64,000 nucleotides of DNA from Streptomyces sp. A0642 (lineage in GTDB: Bacteria; Actinomycetota; Actinomycetes; Streptomycetales; Streptomycetaceae): assembly GCF_004795105.1 (NCBI RefSeq), contig NZ_SSBL01000004.1, positions 1 through 64,000 of the forward strand, written 5' to 3'. The number at the start of each line of letters is the position of its first letter. Positions within the stretch are counted from its first letter, which is position 1. Below, piece by piece: positions 34,927-43,412 of the stretch. Both the position numbers and the translations under genes were made by a program. The notes under the pieces are model-generated. The model did not search any database, was not told where the DNA came from, and saw only the letters and a program-made list of their open reading frames with translations.

Positions 34927-35223
34927 GGCGTCGTCCTGTCGAGAGAGCTCACGTGCCTCTAACCTGTGAGGCACAGCACATGATCGAACATTGAGCCACA
35001 GCACCAAACGCAAAACAACAGTCGTGCACGGAGAATTTTCAACGATATAAATTGGGTGCGCCGGAGCCCCCGCCCCACCCGCGCCGGATCACCGCTGTCG
35101 GGACGCGGCGGTCCGGCGCAGTCGACGCGTACGCAACCGCCCTCCCCGCGGGGCCCGTCCTCCGTCGGAAGACGGCCGGACGAGACGGTGCGAGGAGGGC
35201 TCAGGAGGGCCGCGGAGGACCGG
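34927..35223. other. Promoter region of the PA14-GH2 gene
   Basis: 297 bp. The first 120 bp are AT-rich for this genome and contain the palindrome at 35034-35052. The rest, up to the end of the oxidoreductase gene, shows no feature I can name. Confidence 0.5.
35034..35052. promoter_or_regulatory. Putative LacI operator before the PA14-GH2 gene
   Basis: ATTTTCAACGATATAAATT, centred on CG at 35043-35044, about 115 bp before the TTG start. The minus strand reads TTTATATCGTTGAAAAT, next to ACCCAATTT, as at the GH127-side site. The palindrome is less exact than the other two. Confidence 0.5.
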
Positions 35224-36321
35224 TCAGATGGCGTACGCGTACTGCTCGGGCGCGTGCGCGGTGCCGCTCAGCTCGCGTGCCGCGTACTGCGCCCAGGACG
35301 GGTTCCGCAGGAGTTCGCGCCCGAGGAGCACGGCGTCCGCGCTGCCTTCGGAAAGGATCTTCTCGGCCTGCTGAGGGTCGGTGATCAGGCCGACCGCGGC
35401 GACCGGAAGCGACGTCTCCCGCTTCACGCGTTCGGCGAAGGGCACCTGGTAGCCGGGACCGGCCGCGATGCGTGCGCGGGGGGCGTTTCCGCCGGTGGAG
35501 ACGTCCAGCAGGTCGACGCCGTGGGCCTGGAGCTCCCCGGCCAGCCGCACCGTCTCGTCGGCGGTCCAGCCCTCGCGCTCGTCCTCCGCGTTCTCGGTGA
35601 GCCAGTCCGTGGCGGAGATGCGGAAGAAGACGGGCAGGTCCTCGGGCCAGACCTCGCGGACGGCGTCGACGACCTGAAGGGCGAACCGGACGCGGTTCTC
35701 GTAGCTGCCGCCGTACGCGTCGGTGCGGTGGTTGCTGTGGGGCGACAGGAACTGGCCGACGAGATATCCGTGCGCGCCGTGCACCTCGGCGACCTGGAAG
35801 CCCGCCTCGACGGCGCGGCGCGCGGCCTCCCGGAAGTCGGAGACGACCGACTGGATCTCGTCGACGGTCAGCTCGTGGGGCACCGGGTAGCCGGTGTCGA
35901 AGGGCAGCGGACTGGGGGCGACGGGCGTCCAGCCGTGGTCCTCGGGACCCACGGGCGCGCCGCCGGTCCACGGGGCCGCCACGGATGCCTTGCGGCCGGC
36001 GTGGGCGAGCTGGATTCCGACGGTCGAGCCCTGCGCCTTGACGAAGTCCGTGATCCGGCGGAACGCGGCGGCCTGGGTGTCGTTCCAGATGCCGAGGTCG
36101 GCGGGACTGATCCGGCCCTCGGGGCTGACCGCCGTCGCCTCGGTGAGGATGAGGCCGGTGCCGCCGGCGGCCCGCGCCGCGAGATGCGCGAAGTGCCAGT
36201 CGGTGGGCACACCCGTCTCGGGCCCCTCCACCGCGGCGCAGTACTGGCACATGGGTGCCATCCATGCCCGGTTGGGCACGACCAGCGACCTGAGGGTGAA
36301 GGGCTCGAAAAGGGCACTCAC
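35224..36321 (-). CDS. NADH:flavin oxidoreductase / old yellow enzyme (YqjM type)
   Basis: A 365-aa FMN-dependent ene-reductase. The YqjM-class Cys is seen in MAPMCQYCA near residue 20-28, the substrate-binding His pair in [26 protein letters not shown] near 178-203, and HAGRKAS near 108. It reduces activated C=C bonds with NAD(P)H. The GTG at 36319-36321 has GGAG 8 nt upstream. An inverted repeat 37 bp upstream (36358-36377) suggests a dedicated repressor, which is not in the immediate neighbourhood. Confidence 0.9.
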   Translation of the reverse strand: MSALFEPFTLRSLVVPNRAWMAPMCQYCAAVEGPETGVPTDWHFAHLAARAAGGTGLILTEATAVSPEGRISPADLGIWNDTQAAAFRRITDFVKAQGSTVGIQLAHAGRKASVAAPWTGGAPVGPEDHGWTPVAPSPLPFDTGYPVPHELTVDEIQSVVSDFREAARRAVEAGFQVAEVHGAHGYLVGQFLSPHSNHRTDAYGGSYENRVRFALQVVDAVREVWPEDLPVFFRISATDWLTENAEDEREGWTADETVRLAGELQAHGVDLLDVSTGGNAPRARIAAGPGYQVPFAERVKRETSLPVAAVGLITDPQQAEKILSEGSADAVLLGRELLRNPSWAQYAARELSGTAHAPEQYAYAI

Positions 36322-36357
36322 GACGGACTCCGTTTCGACGGGTGCGGAAGGATCGCT

Positions 36358-36377
36358 AGTACGATACATCCCGTACT
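36358..36377. promoter_or_regulatory. Inverted repeat upstream of the OYE gene
   Basis: AGTACG-N8-CGTACT has perfect 6-bp arms. A further CGTAC half-site lies at 36406-36410. Placed just before the OYE start, it is a likely operator for a redox or electrophile-sensing regulator. No such gene is adjacent. Confidence 0.4.
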
Positions 36378-36440
36378 ACGACGTCCGTCAAATTACGAAG
36401 TCCCTCGTACAAAGGAAATGCCCTTCGGGGCCGCCTCCTC

Positions 36441-36713
36441 TCAGGTCAGCGGGTACGACGTGCGGCCGGACGCCTCGTCGATCTCGTCGTGGGCCTTGGT
36501 CAGCAGTTTCATCGCCAGTTCGTTGAGGGCGCGCGCCCCCGCGATCTCCTCGCCCACCCGGGGCTGTTCGGAGTCCGAGGGATGGCGGCTGGCATAGCCG
36601 TGCGCGCGGACCTCGCTCCCGTCGGAGAGCCGCACGAGAGCGGCCGCGCGGGTGCGGTGGGTGTCTTCCTCGAATTCCAGCTCGATGTGCCATCCGACAG
36701 CCGTGTGCGTCAT
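36441..36713 (-). CDS. DUF1876 domain-containing protein
   Basis: A 90-aa protein of the actinobacterial DUF1876 (dsRBD-like fold) type: [12 protein letters not shown] at the N-terminus, a central [23 protein letters not shown] block, and a C-terminal helix. The ATG at 36711-36713 has GGAGG 8 nt upstream; a GTG two codons earlier is possible. Function is unknown. It follows another small uncharacterised gene. Confidence 0.82.
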   Translation of the reverse strand: MTHTAVGWHIELEFEEDTHRTRAAALVRLSDGSEVRAHGYASRHPSDSEQPRVGEEIAGARALNELAMKLLTKAHDEIDEASGRTSYPLT

Positions 36714-36749
36714 GGCGCTCACCTCCGGAGTCTCCCCTCCAGGGTGCGC

Positions 36750-36780
36750 CCCGTCCCGCGGCGACGCGCGGCGGGACGGG
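36750..36780 (-). terminator. Hairpin between two small genes
   Basis: CCCGTCCCGC (36750-36759) pairs perfectly with GCGGGACGGG (36771-36780). It lies 13 bp after the stop of the 127-aa gene. Confidence 0.6.
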
Positions 36781-36793
36781 CCGCCGGGCCGGT

Positions 36794-37177
36794 CTACCGC
36801 CCGCGGCGGCGCAGCGTGATGCGGGCGTCGGCGTCGTAGAGCTGGTTCCAGCTGCGTCCGGCGCCCGACTTCCAGGTGATGTGGGCGGTGGCCCCGTCGA
36901 CGCGGACGGCGTCGACCGTCATGGCGCGGTCGCCGTCGCGTACGTCTCCGCGGCGCAGTTCGGCCGCCCTGACGGTGACCGGGTCCGCCGAGGCGGCGCT
37001 CTCGGCCTCGTCCGCCGCGAGGCCGAGAGCGGTGGCCAGTTCCCGGGCCCGGGCGGGGGTGCAGGTCAGTGAGAGCTTCCCCGACGGTGTGCCGATCCTG
37101 ATCTCGACGCCCGCCCCCACGGGGGTCACGTCCAGGCGTTCGGCCGGCGCACCGGTGTCTTCGTTGCCGCTCTTCAT
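36794..37177 (-). CDS. Hypothetical protein (127 aa)
   Basis: I do not recognise this protein. It is 127 aa, soluble and charged, with a beta-rich pattern (VEIRIGTPSGKLSLTCTPARARELATALGLAADEA) and a C-terminal half that looks like a second beta domain (MTVDAVRVDGATAHITWKSG). The ATG at 37175-37177 has GGAGAG upstream, and codon bias is normal. It starts 33 bp after the GH115 gene ends, on the same strand, so read-through from the xylan genes is possible. Confidence 0.6.
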   Translation of the reverse strand: MKSGNEDTGAPAERLDVTPVGAGVEIRIGTPSGKLSLTCTPARARELATALGLAADEAESAASADPVTVRAAELRRGDVRDGDRAMTVDAVRVDGATAHITWKSGAGRSWNQLYDADARITLRRRGR

Positions 37178-37210
37178 CCGCTCTGCTCTCCCTCGCCCGG
37201 GCCCCCGGGC

Positions 37211-40200
37211 TCAGCGCAGCCGGAGGCTTTCCGGCGGGCCCAGGTAGCTGGGCTTGAGGCCGCCGGTGTCGACCACCAGGTTCTGGAGCACCACCGTGGG
37301 GTCGACCATCCAGAATTTCAGCACATGCACTCCGGCGGCGCCGATGTGGTGCGCCGTACTGGTCACGTTGACGTTGTCCGAGGTGTGGCGGGCCCACTGC
37401 GCGTTCATGGTGCCGTCGTCGGCCCCCGTCGCCTTCGTGACGTTGACCCGCTGCGGTGGTGCGTCGCCGAAGGAGACCGCGTACGTGAGTCCGTCGGTCG
37501 GCAACGGATTGTTGCGGGGCGACAGATACGCGTGGACGGTGACCTGGCCGGTGGTGAACAGGCTGATCCGGTACTCCAGCCGCGGGCTGTTCCCGCCCGG
37601 GGTCTGCCGGGCGGCGGTGACCGGGAAGGGTTCCATGCCCGCCCCCGTCCGCCCGATGTCCGGGATGCGCTGCCAGTGGATGCCACCGCCGTCGACGGCC
37701 CGGCTGTAGTGGTCGGCCTCGATGGAGACGTATCCGTTGGCCTCGACGAAGCCGGCGAGGCGCGAGCGGGACAGGGCGGGGCGGTCGACGACCGCCGTGA
37801 CGACGACCTCGGCCCCGTCCGGTCCGGTGACCGTGACCGGCACCTCGGTGACCCCCTTCGGGGCCCTGGCCCAGTCGACGCGCAGGGTGATCCGGTCCTG
37901 CTGCTCGACGCGGCCCCGGACACGGTCGGGGGTCAGCCAGGGGGCACCGGTGCGCACGCGGTAGTCGAACGGGGCGCGGCCCCGGTTGAACACCTCGATG
38001 TACTGGGCGGGCTGGCTCTGGTACGGGCTGAAGACCGGCAGCACGGCCGGACTCTGCTCATGCGGCCACCATGCGGCCGAACCGTCGACGGCCACGCCCA
38101 TCTCGGGACCCGCCGGCAGGTCGATGCGCTTGACCGCCGGGAAGAGGACGTCCTTGATCGCGACGTTGTTGATCTCGGGCTGCTGCCAGGGCGCGTTCGG
38201 TCCGTAGCGGGCCACGTCCCCGTAGTCGATGTGCGGCTGGGTCTGGAAGCCCTGCCATTTGCCGTCGGCGACCTGGGTGTTGAACCGGCCGGCCAGGGCC
38301 AGGTCGTCTGCGAGCCGGGCCTCGGCGGCGGCCGCCAGGTCGTTGGTGAGGGCCCGGCCCTGGGCGGCGTAGTGGAGGTTGGTGAACTCCGCCTCGCGCA
38401 GGGCGTACAGATTGGCGGTGGCCTGCACCTCGTAGCCGGCCAGTTCGTACCAGGCGTCCTGGGCGGAGGCCGGCAGCCGCCGCCCGACCCGCTCGGCCTC
38501 CGCCGCGAGCTGCCGCCACTCCTCGGTGACGCGCTCCAGTTCGCGGTAGTCCACGATGCTGAAGGGGGTCGCCTCGTCGTCGTACACGATCGCCGAGCTG
38601 TCCTTGGCGGGGTCCTTGGCCGGGTTGAGGGTGATCTTCCGGTTGAGGAGTTCGGGCTTGCGCCGCGACTGGAGCCGGGCGTAGGCGCGCAGGACGGCGG
38701 CGATCGCGGTGGCCTGCTTCTCGCCGAAGTTCTGCCGGGCGTACCGCTCCTCCCACTCGGGCAGCCGGTCCAGGGGCCACCGGTCGGGGTTCCAGGCGTA
38801 CTCCAGGAAGAACTGGGTGGGCAGTTCGTTGCCCTTGAGGTCGCCGACGTTGGCCACCCACAGTCCGTGGTTGCCGTAGGCGATGGACTGGTGGAGCTGG
38901 TCCCACATGTTGGGCAGGGACGCGGTGTCCACCCACTTGTAGTTGCGGCCGACCCCGACGTAGTCGAAGTGGTAATAGAGGCCGTAGCCGCCCGTCCGGG
39001 CCTCGTTCGCGAGGTCGGGCAGCTTGCGGATGTTGGACCAGTTGTCGTCGGTGAGCACCACCGTGACGTCGTCGGGGACCCGCAGCCCCCGGTCCCAGTA
39101 GCGCTGAACCTCCTTGTAGAGCGTCCAGACCTGCGGAATCGCGGTGACGTCCTTGCCGGAGACCTCGGCCAGCAGAGCGCGCTGGGTGGCGATGATCTCG
39201 GTCATCAGCTCGATGCCGTCGCCGTCGGGGAGGCTGACATCGCCGTTGCCGCGCATGCCGAGGGTGACGACGCCCTCGAAGTCCTCGTCCTTCATCCGGC
39301 GGATGCCGTCGGCCCAGTAGGCCTTGATCGCCTCGGCGTTGCGGCGGAAGGACCACTCGCCGGTACCGCCGTAGGGGTCGTGGCCCGGGGTGGTGATGTT
39401 GCCCGCGCTGTCGCGTACGGCCGCGACGGCGTGCCGGTTCCACTCCTCGATGCCGCGCATCATGGGGGCTTCGTGCGAGGTGCCCATGACGACGCCGTAC
39501 GCCTTGGCGGTGGCGTGGTTGAGCGGGTCGTCCTCGGCGAACGCGCGCCCCCAGACGGCCGGCCAGAGGTAGTTGGCCTTGAGGCGCAGCATCACTTCGA
39601 AGACCCGGGCGTAGAAGTCGGCGTTGAAGCCGCCCTCGAAGCCGGGCGCCTTGCCGGGGCCGAAGTAGGCGGGGGCCCAGGTGCCGAGCGCCGGGTTCTC
39701 GTCGTTGATGAAGAAGCCGCGGTACTTGACGGCCGGGGTGCCCTGGGTGTGGCGGCCGGGCAGCACATGGATCTCGTCGCGGTGTACGGGGACGACGTCG
39801 TCCCACCAGTACCAGGGCGACACGCCGATGCCGCGCGAGACGTCGTACGTGCCGTAGATCGTGCCGCGCTGGTCGCTGCCCGCGATCACGAAAGCCCGGT
39901 CGACGCCGGGCAGCGGGTGATCGACGACGGTCTGGAGACTCGTCTCCCACTTGCCGTGGATCGCCGAGACGTCGAGCTTGCCCCGGGCGACGAGCCCGTC
40001 GATCAGCGGGCTGCGGCCCACGGTGCCGATGATCGTGATCTCCCGGCCCCTGGGCACCGCGCCGTGGGAGAGGGTGGGGCGGACTCCGGTGACGCGTTCG
40101 ATGTCGCTCTGGAGGTCGCCCGCCACCCGGACGACGCCCGGCCAGTCACGGTCGCTGACGAGGACGGGGACCGCGCGCCCGTTCCTGACCAGGGCGAAGC

Positions 40201-40393
40201 TGCCGCGCCGCGGCGTGAACGAGATGTAGGCACCGGGGTCCGTGGGCCGCACCTCCGGGATGCGGCCGCTCGCGGACGCCTCGGCGGACAGGCCGAGGAG
40301 GGAGCCGAGGGGTGTCGCGGTGAGCGCGGTGAGGCCCAGCCCGAGTCCGAGGACCGCTCTGCGGCCGGCGTGCTGCGGGACGCTGTCGTCCAT
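37211..40393 (-). CDS. Secreted GH115 xylan alpha-1,2-glucuronidase
   Basis: A 1060-aa exported enzyme. HAGRRAVLGLGLGLTALTA is a Tat-like signal. The rest matches GH115 in length and motifs: YDVSRGIGVSPWYWWDDV near residue 190, YRGFFINDENPALGTWAP near 225, RLKANYLWPAVWGRAF near 275 and VLTDDNWSNIRKLPDLAN near 450. A C-terminal beta-sandwich domain is present. GH115 enzymes remove (4-O-methyl)glucuronic acid from polymeric xylan. AGGAGAGC precedes the ATG. It is transcribed in line with the SSS symporter, enolase and GH10 genes, forming a glucuronoxylan unit. An inverted repeat at 40405-40427 covers its start region. Confidence 0.9.
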   Translation of the reverse strand: MDDSVPQHAGRRAVLGLGLGLTALTATPLGSLLGLSAEASASGRIPEVRPTDPGAYISFTPRRGSFALVRNGRAVPVLVSDRDWPGVVRVAGDLQSDIERVTGVRPTLSHGAVPRGREITIIGTVGRSPLIDGLVARGKLDVSAIHGKWETSLQTVVDHPLPGVDRAFVIAGSDQRGTIYGTYDVSRGIGVSPWYWWDDVVPVHRDEIHVLPGRHTQGTPAVKYRGFFINDENPALGTWAPAYFGPGKAPGFEGGFNADFYARVFEVMLRLKANYLWPAVWGRAFAEDDPLNHATAKAYGVVMGTSHEAPMMRGIEEWNRHAVAAVRDSAGNITTPGHDPYGGTGEWSFRRNAEAIKAYWADGIRRMKDEDFEGVVTLGMRGNGDVSLPDGDGIELMTEIIATQRALLAEVSGKDVTAIPQVWTLYKEVQRYWDRGLRVPDDVTVVLTDDNWSNIRKLPDLANEARTGGYGLYYHFDYVGVGRNYKWVDTASLPNMWDQLHQSIAYGNHGLWVANVGDLKGNELPTQFFLEYAWNPDRWPLDRLPEWEERYARQNFGEKQATAIAAVLRAYARLQSRRKPELLNRKITLNPAKDPAKDSSAIVYDDEATPFSIVDYRELERVTEEWRQLAAEAERVGRRLPASAQDAWYELAGYEVQATANLYALREAEFTNLHYAAQGRALTNDLAAAAEARLADDLALAGRFNTQVADGKWQGFQTQPHIDYGDVARYGPNAPWQQPEINNVAIKDVLFPAVKRIDLPAGPEMGVAVDGSAAWWPHEQSPAVLPVFSPYQSQPAQYIEVFNRGRAPFDYRVRTGAPWLTPDRVRGRVEQQDRITLRVDWARAPKGVTEVPVTVTGPDGAEVVVTAVVDRPALSRSRLAGFVEANGYVSIEADHYSRAVDGGGIHWQRIPDIGRTGAGMEPFPVTAARQTPGGNSPRLEYRISLFTTGQVTVHAYLSPRNNPLPTDGLTYAVSFGDAPPQRVNVTKATGADDGTMNAQWARHTSDNVNVTSTAHHIGAAGVHVLKFWMVDPTVVLQNLVVDTGGLKPSYLGPPESLRLR

Positions 40394-40404
40394 GCTGCTC
40401 TCCT

Positions 40405-40427
40405 ATTTGTTCATATTGATGACAAAT
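40405..40427. promoter_or_regulatory. Inverted repeat ATTTGT-N11-ACAAAT before the GH115 gene
   Basis: Perfect 6-bp arms in a 23-bp AT-rich window just upstream of the GH115 ribosome site. It differs from both LacI-type motifs in this region, so GH115 may respond to another regulator, for instance a GntR-type uronate sensor. That is inference. Confidence 0.4.
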
Positions 40428-40477
40428 TGGGCGGATGGGTGCCCCGAACGGCGTGTCCGGTACGGGGACGGACGTGC

Positions 40478-42010
40478 TCAGCCGGCGGAGCCGGGCACCG
40501 CGGGCCGCTGCCGCACGGCCGGGGCCGGCTCGTCGTCGCCGTCCGGCCCCGAGACCGCCGCGGTGATCGCGTCGGCCGTCGCGTCGGGTTCCGGGGCGAT
40601 CAGCCCGACGACGGCGTACACCGCCAGCGAGGTCACCAGTGGGGTGACGATGACGAGGGTCTGGTCGGCGCTGTCGAGGACGAACTTCACCAGGACGTAG
40701 CCCAGCAGCCCGAGCCCCCAGGAGGACAGCGCCGCCCGCGGGCCGCACCGGCGGAACAGGGGCAGCAGGCCCAGCAGCATCGGGATGGAGATCGGCCCCA
40801 TCACGGCGGCGACCAGGCCAACGATGATGCCCAGCACCCCGCCGAAGTGATCGGCCTCTATGGCGACGACCATGCTGATGGTGATGAAGACGACCGTGCA
40901 GACCCGGGCGACGAGCAGCCCGGCCGACGGGGACAGGTTCCTGGCGCCGCGGACGACGGCCGGAATGATGTCGCGGGTGACGACGGCCGAGACGGCGTTG
41001 GCGTCGGAGGACGCCATGGCCATCGTGTGGGAGAACATCCCGGCGAGCGTCAGTCCCACCAGACCGGCGGGCAGATAGGACTCCGCCATCAGCGCGTAGA
41101 CCTTCTGCGGATCGGTGATGTCCGGCAGCAGCACCGCCGCGGCGAGCGGGGGGAACAGCAGGACCGCGGGCCACACCACGTACAGCACGGCGGAGAGTCC
41201 GGCCGACCGCCGGGCGGCCTTCGGGGTGTCGGTGGCCATGTAGCGCTGGGCCAGGTTCCACATGCCGCCGTTGTACTCGAAGAGCTTCACGACGACGTAC
41301 GCGCCGAGGAACGTGGCGGTGTAGGGGCCGACCAGCGGATGGCCGTGCCCCTCCGGCAGCCGGTGCCAGATCGTGCCGAGGCCGGATATGCCGTCGCCGA
41401 GCCTGTCGAGCACCACCCAGACCATGGCCAGGGCCGCGAAGCCCTGGATGATGAACTGACCGAAGTCGGTGAGTGCGTCGGCCCACAGTCCGCCGACGGT
41501 GCAGTACAGCAGGGTGACCACACCGGTGATCAGGATGCCCGCCGTCATGGACATACCGGTGAACACGTTGAGCAGGACCGCCACCGACGCCCATTTCGCT
41601 GCGACGTCGAAGACCTTGAGCAGGGCGCCGCTCCAGGCGAGCGCCTGCTGAGTGGGGACGTTGTACCGCTTGGCCAGGTACTCCAGCGGCGAGGCGACGG
41701 CGTACCGCCGCCGCAGCCGGTTCCAGCGCGGGGCGAACAGCCAGGCGCCGACGCCGGTGCCGAGGGCGAGCGGCAGGAACGCCCAGACGTAGACGGTGAT
41801 TCCGTAGGTGTACGCGATCGCCGCGTACGCGACGAACACGGCGGCGCTGTAGCCGGACATGTGGTGGGAGATGCCGGACAGCCACCAGGGCATCCGGCCG
41901 CCACCGGTGAAGTAGTCGCTGACGTCACCGACGCGCTTGTGCGACCAGAGGCCGATGAGCAGCATCACCAGGAAGTAGCCGCCCAGGGCGGCCCAGTCGA
42001 GAGGGGCCAT
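40478..42010 (-). CDS. Sodium:solute symporter (SSS family)
   Basis: A 510-aa membrane protein with about 13 hydrophobic helices. The SSS hallmarks are visible: DYFTGGGRMPWWLSGISHHMSGYSA near residue 35-60 and GMFSHTMAMASSDANAVSAVVTRD near 325, which forms part of the Na+ site. It imports a small solute with sodium. Lying between the glucarate-dehydratase-like gene and the GH115 gene, it probably imports the (methyl)glucuronate released by GH115, or xylose. The ATG at 42008-42010 has GAGGA upstream. Confidence 0.87.
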   Translation of the reverse strand: MAPLDWAALGGYFLVMLLIGLWSHKRVGDVSDYFTGGGRMPWWLSGISHHMSGYSAAVFVAYAAIAYTYGITVYVWAFLPLALGTGVGAWLFAPRWNRLRRRYAVASPLEYLAKRYNVPTQQALAWSGALLKVFDVAAKWASVAVLLNVFTGMSMTAGILITGVVTLLYCTVGGLWADALTDFGQFIIQGFAALAMVWVVLDRLGDGISGLGTIWHRLPEGHGHPLVGPYTATFLGAYVVVKLFEYNGGMWNLAQRYMATDTPKAARRSAGLSAVLYVVWPAVLLFPPLAAAVLLPDITDPQKVYALMAESYLPAGLVGLTLAGMFSHTMAMASSDANAVSAVVTRDIIPAVVRGARNLSPSAGLLVARVCTVVFITISMVVAIEADHFGGVLGIIVGLVAAVMGPISIPMLLGLLPLFRRCGPRAALSSWGLGLLGYVLVKFVLDSADQTLVIVTPLVTSLAVYAVVGLIAPEPDATADAITAAVSGPDGDDEPAPAVRQRPAVPGSAG

Positions 42011-42081
42011 GACAGATCCTCGATGTCCTGTGAAGGGGTGCGGGGCGGGGCGCCCGGGCCGGCGGCGGGCCCCGGGGCAGG

Positions 42082-43350
42082 TCACCAGCGCGGTGACCTC
42101 TTCTCGTAGCCCGGGACGATCCGCCGCATGTAGCCGGTGTCGTCCCGGTTGCGCAGACCGCAGGCGAGGTACTGCTCGTGCAGCCGGGCCAGCGCGTCCC
42201 GGTCGAGCTCCACACCCAGCCCCGGCCCCTCGGGAACCCGGACGGCCCCGTCGGCGAACTCGAGGGCGCCCGGTTCGACGACCTCCTCCGTCTTCCACGG
42301 CCAGTGCGTGTCGCAGGCGTAGGTGAGGTGGGGTGTGGCGGCTGCCAGGTGGGTTATCGCGGCCAGGCTGACGCCGAGATGGGAGTTGGAGTGCATGGAC
42401 AGCCCCATGCCGAACGTGTCGCAGATCCCGGAGAGCAGCTTCGAGCGGTGGAGACCACCCCAGTAGTGGTGATCGGAGAGCACCACCTGCACGGCCCGCC
42501 GCTCGACGGCGGGCGCCAGGTGCCCGAAGGCGACGACGCACATGTTGGTGGCGAGCGGGATCGGGGTCTGCCGCGCCACCTCCGCCATGCCCGCCAGGCC
42601 GGGGGTCGGGTCCTCCAGGTATTCGAGGACCCCCTCCAGCCGGCGGGCGACGGAGGCCGACGTCGGCACGCTCCAGGCCGCGTTCGGGTCGAGCCGGAGC
42701 GGCACGCCGGGGAAGGCCGCCCGCAGGGCGAGGACCGCCTCGATCTCCTCCTCGGGCGGCCGGACACCTCCCTTGAGCTTGATCGCCTTGAATCCGTACG
42801 CGTCGACCATGCGCCGGGCCTGCGCCACGAGGGCGTCCGGATCCAGCGCCGCTCCCCAGTCGTCGGGTTCGGCGCCGGGGTGCCCGGCCCACTTGTAGAA
42901 GAGGTAGGCGCTGAACGGGACGGAGTCCCGCACCGCGCCGCCGAGCAGATCACTGACCGGGCGGCCGGCGGCCTTGCCCTGGAGGTCCAGACAGGCGACT
43001 TCGAAGGGGGAGAAGACCCGATCGGCCGTACTGCTGCTCGTGATCATCCCGGTCAGCCCCGAGCCGCCGGCGCCGTCGTCCCCGGCGAGCGCCCCGGCCA
43101 CCGTGCGGTGCATGGCGCCGAGTGCGTACACATCCATCCCGGTGAGGGCGTCGGCAGCCGTCCGCAGGCGGCGCAGATGTCCCTCGTCGGCGTACGTCTC
43201 GCCGAGGCCGACGAGCCCTTCGCCGGTATCGACCTCGACGATCGCCCGCAGCGCGTACGGTTCGTGCACGCCCACGGCGTTCAGCAACGCCGGGTCCCGG
43301 AAGGCCACCGGGGTGATTCTCACTCCGGTGATCCGGAGGGTGTTCCTCAT
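42082..43350 (-). CDS. Enolase-superfamily dehydratase (glucarate dehydratase-like)
   Basis: A 422-aa enolase-superfamily enzyme of the glucarate dehydratase subgroup. The catalytic KxK is Lys191/Lys193 in AIKLKGG; metal ligands are Asp221 (LDPNAAW), Glu246 (YLEDP) and Asn269 (NMCV); the His-Asp dyad is His320 (MHSNSHLG) with Asp293 (LSDHHYWGG). It should dehydrate D-glucarate or a close aldarate to a keto-deoxy acid. In this context the substrate may come from oxidation of glucuronic acid released from xylan. No uronate dehydrogenase is in the window. The ATG at 43348-43350 has GGAAGGG upstream. Confidence 0.88.
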   Translation of the reverse strand: MRNTLRITGVRITPVAFRDPALLNAVGVHEPYALRAIVEVDTGEGLVGLGETYADEGHLRRLRTAADALTGMDVYALGAMHRTVAGALAGDDGAGGSGLTGMITSSSTADRVFSPFEVACLDLQGKAAGRPVSDLLGGAVRDSVPFSAYLFYKWAGHPGAEPDDWGAALDPDALVAQARRMVDAYGFKAIKLKGGVRPPEEEIEAVLALRAAFPGVPLRLDPNAAWSVPTSASVARRLEGVLEYLEDPTPGLAGMAEVARQTPIPLATNMCVVAFGHLAPAVERRAVQVVLSDHHYWGGLHRSKLLSGICDTFGMGLSMHSNSHLGVSLAAITHLAAATPHLTYACDTHWPWKTEEVVEPGALEFADGAVRVPEGPGLGVELDRDALARLHEQYLACGLRNRDDTGYMRRIVPGYEKRSPRW

Positions 43351-43364
43351 GCCGATGCCCTTCC

Positions 43365-43412
43365 GGTGAGCGGTCGGTCCCGGCCCGCGGTGAGCGGTCA
43401 GTCCCGGCCCGC
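43365..43412. repeat. 24-bp tandem duplication across the GH10 stop codon
   Basis: Two copies of GGTGAGCGGTC-GTCCCGGCCCGC (43365-43388 and 43389-43412) differing at one base. The second contains the last codons and stop (43398-43400) of the GH10 gene; the first is untranslated. Confidence 0.75.

Noticed and set aside
31411..34962. 1183-codon open frame on the plus strand
   Set aside because: It is the mirror of the PA14-GH2 gene. The minus-strand product has clear domains and catalytic residues; the plus-strand product is Val/Gly/Arg-rich with no recognisable fold.
37325..42109. 1594-codon open frame on the plus strand
   Set aside because: It lies antisense to GH115 and the symporter gene. 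Its composition is low-complexity and typical of shadow frames in GC-rich DNA.
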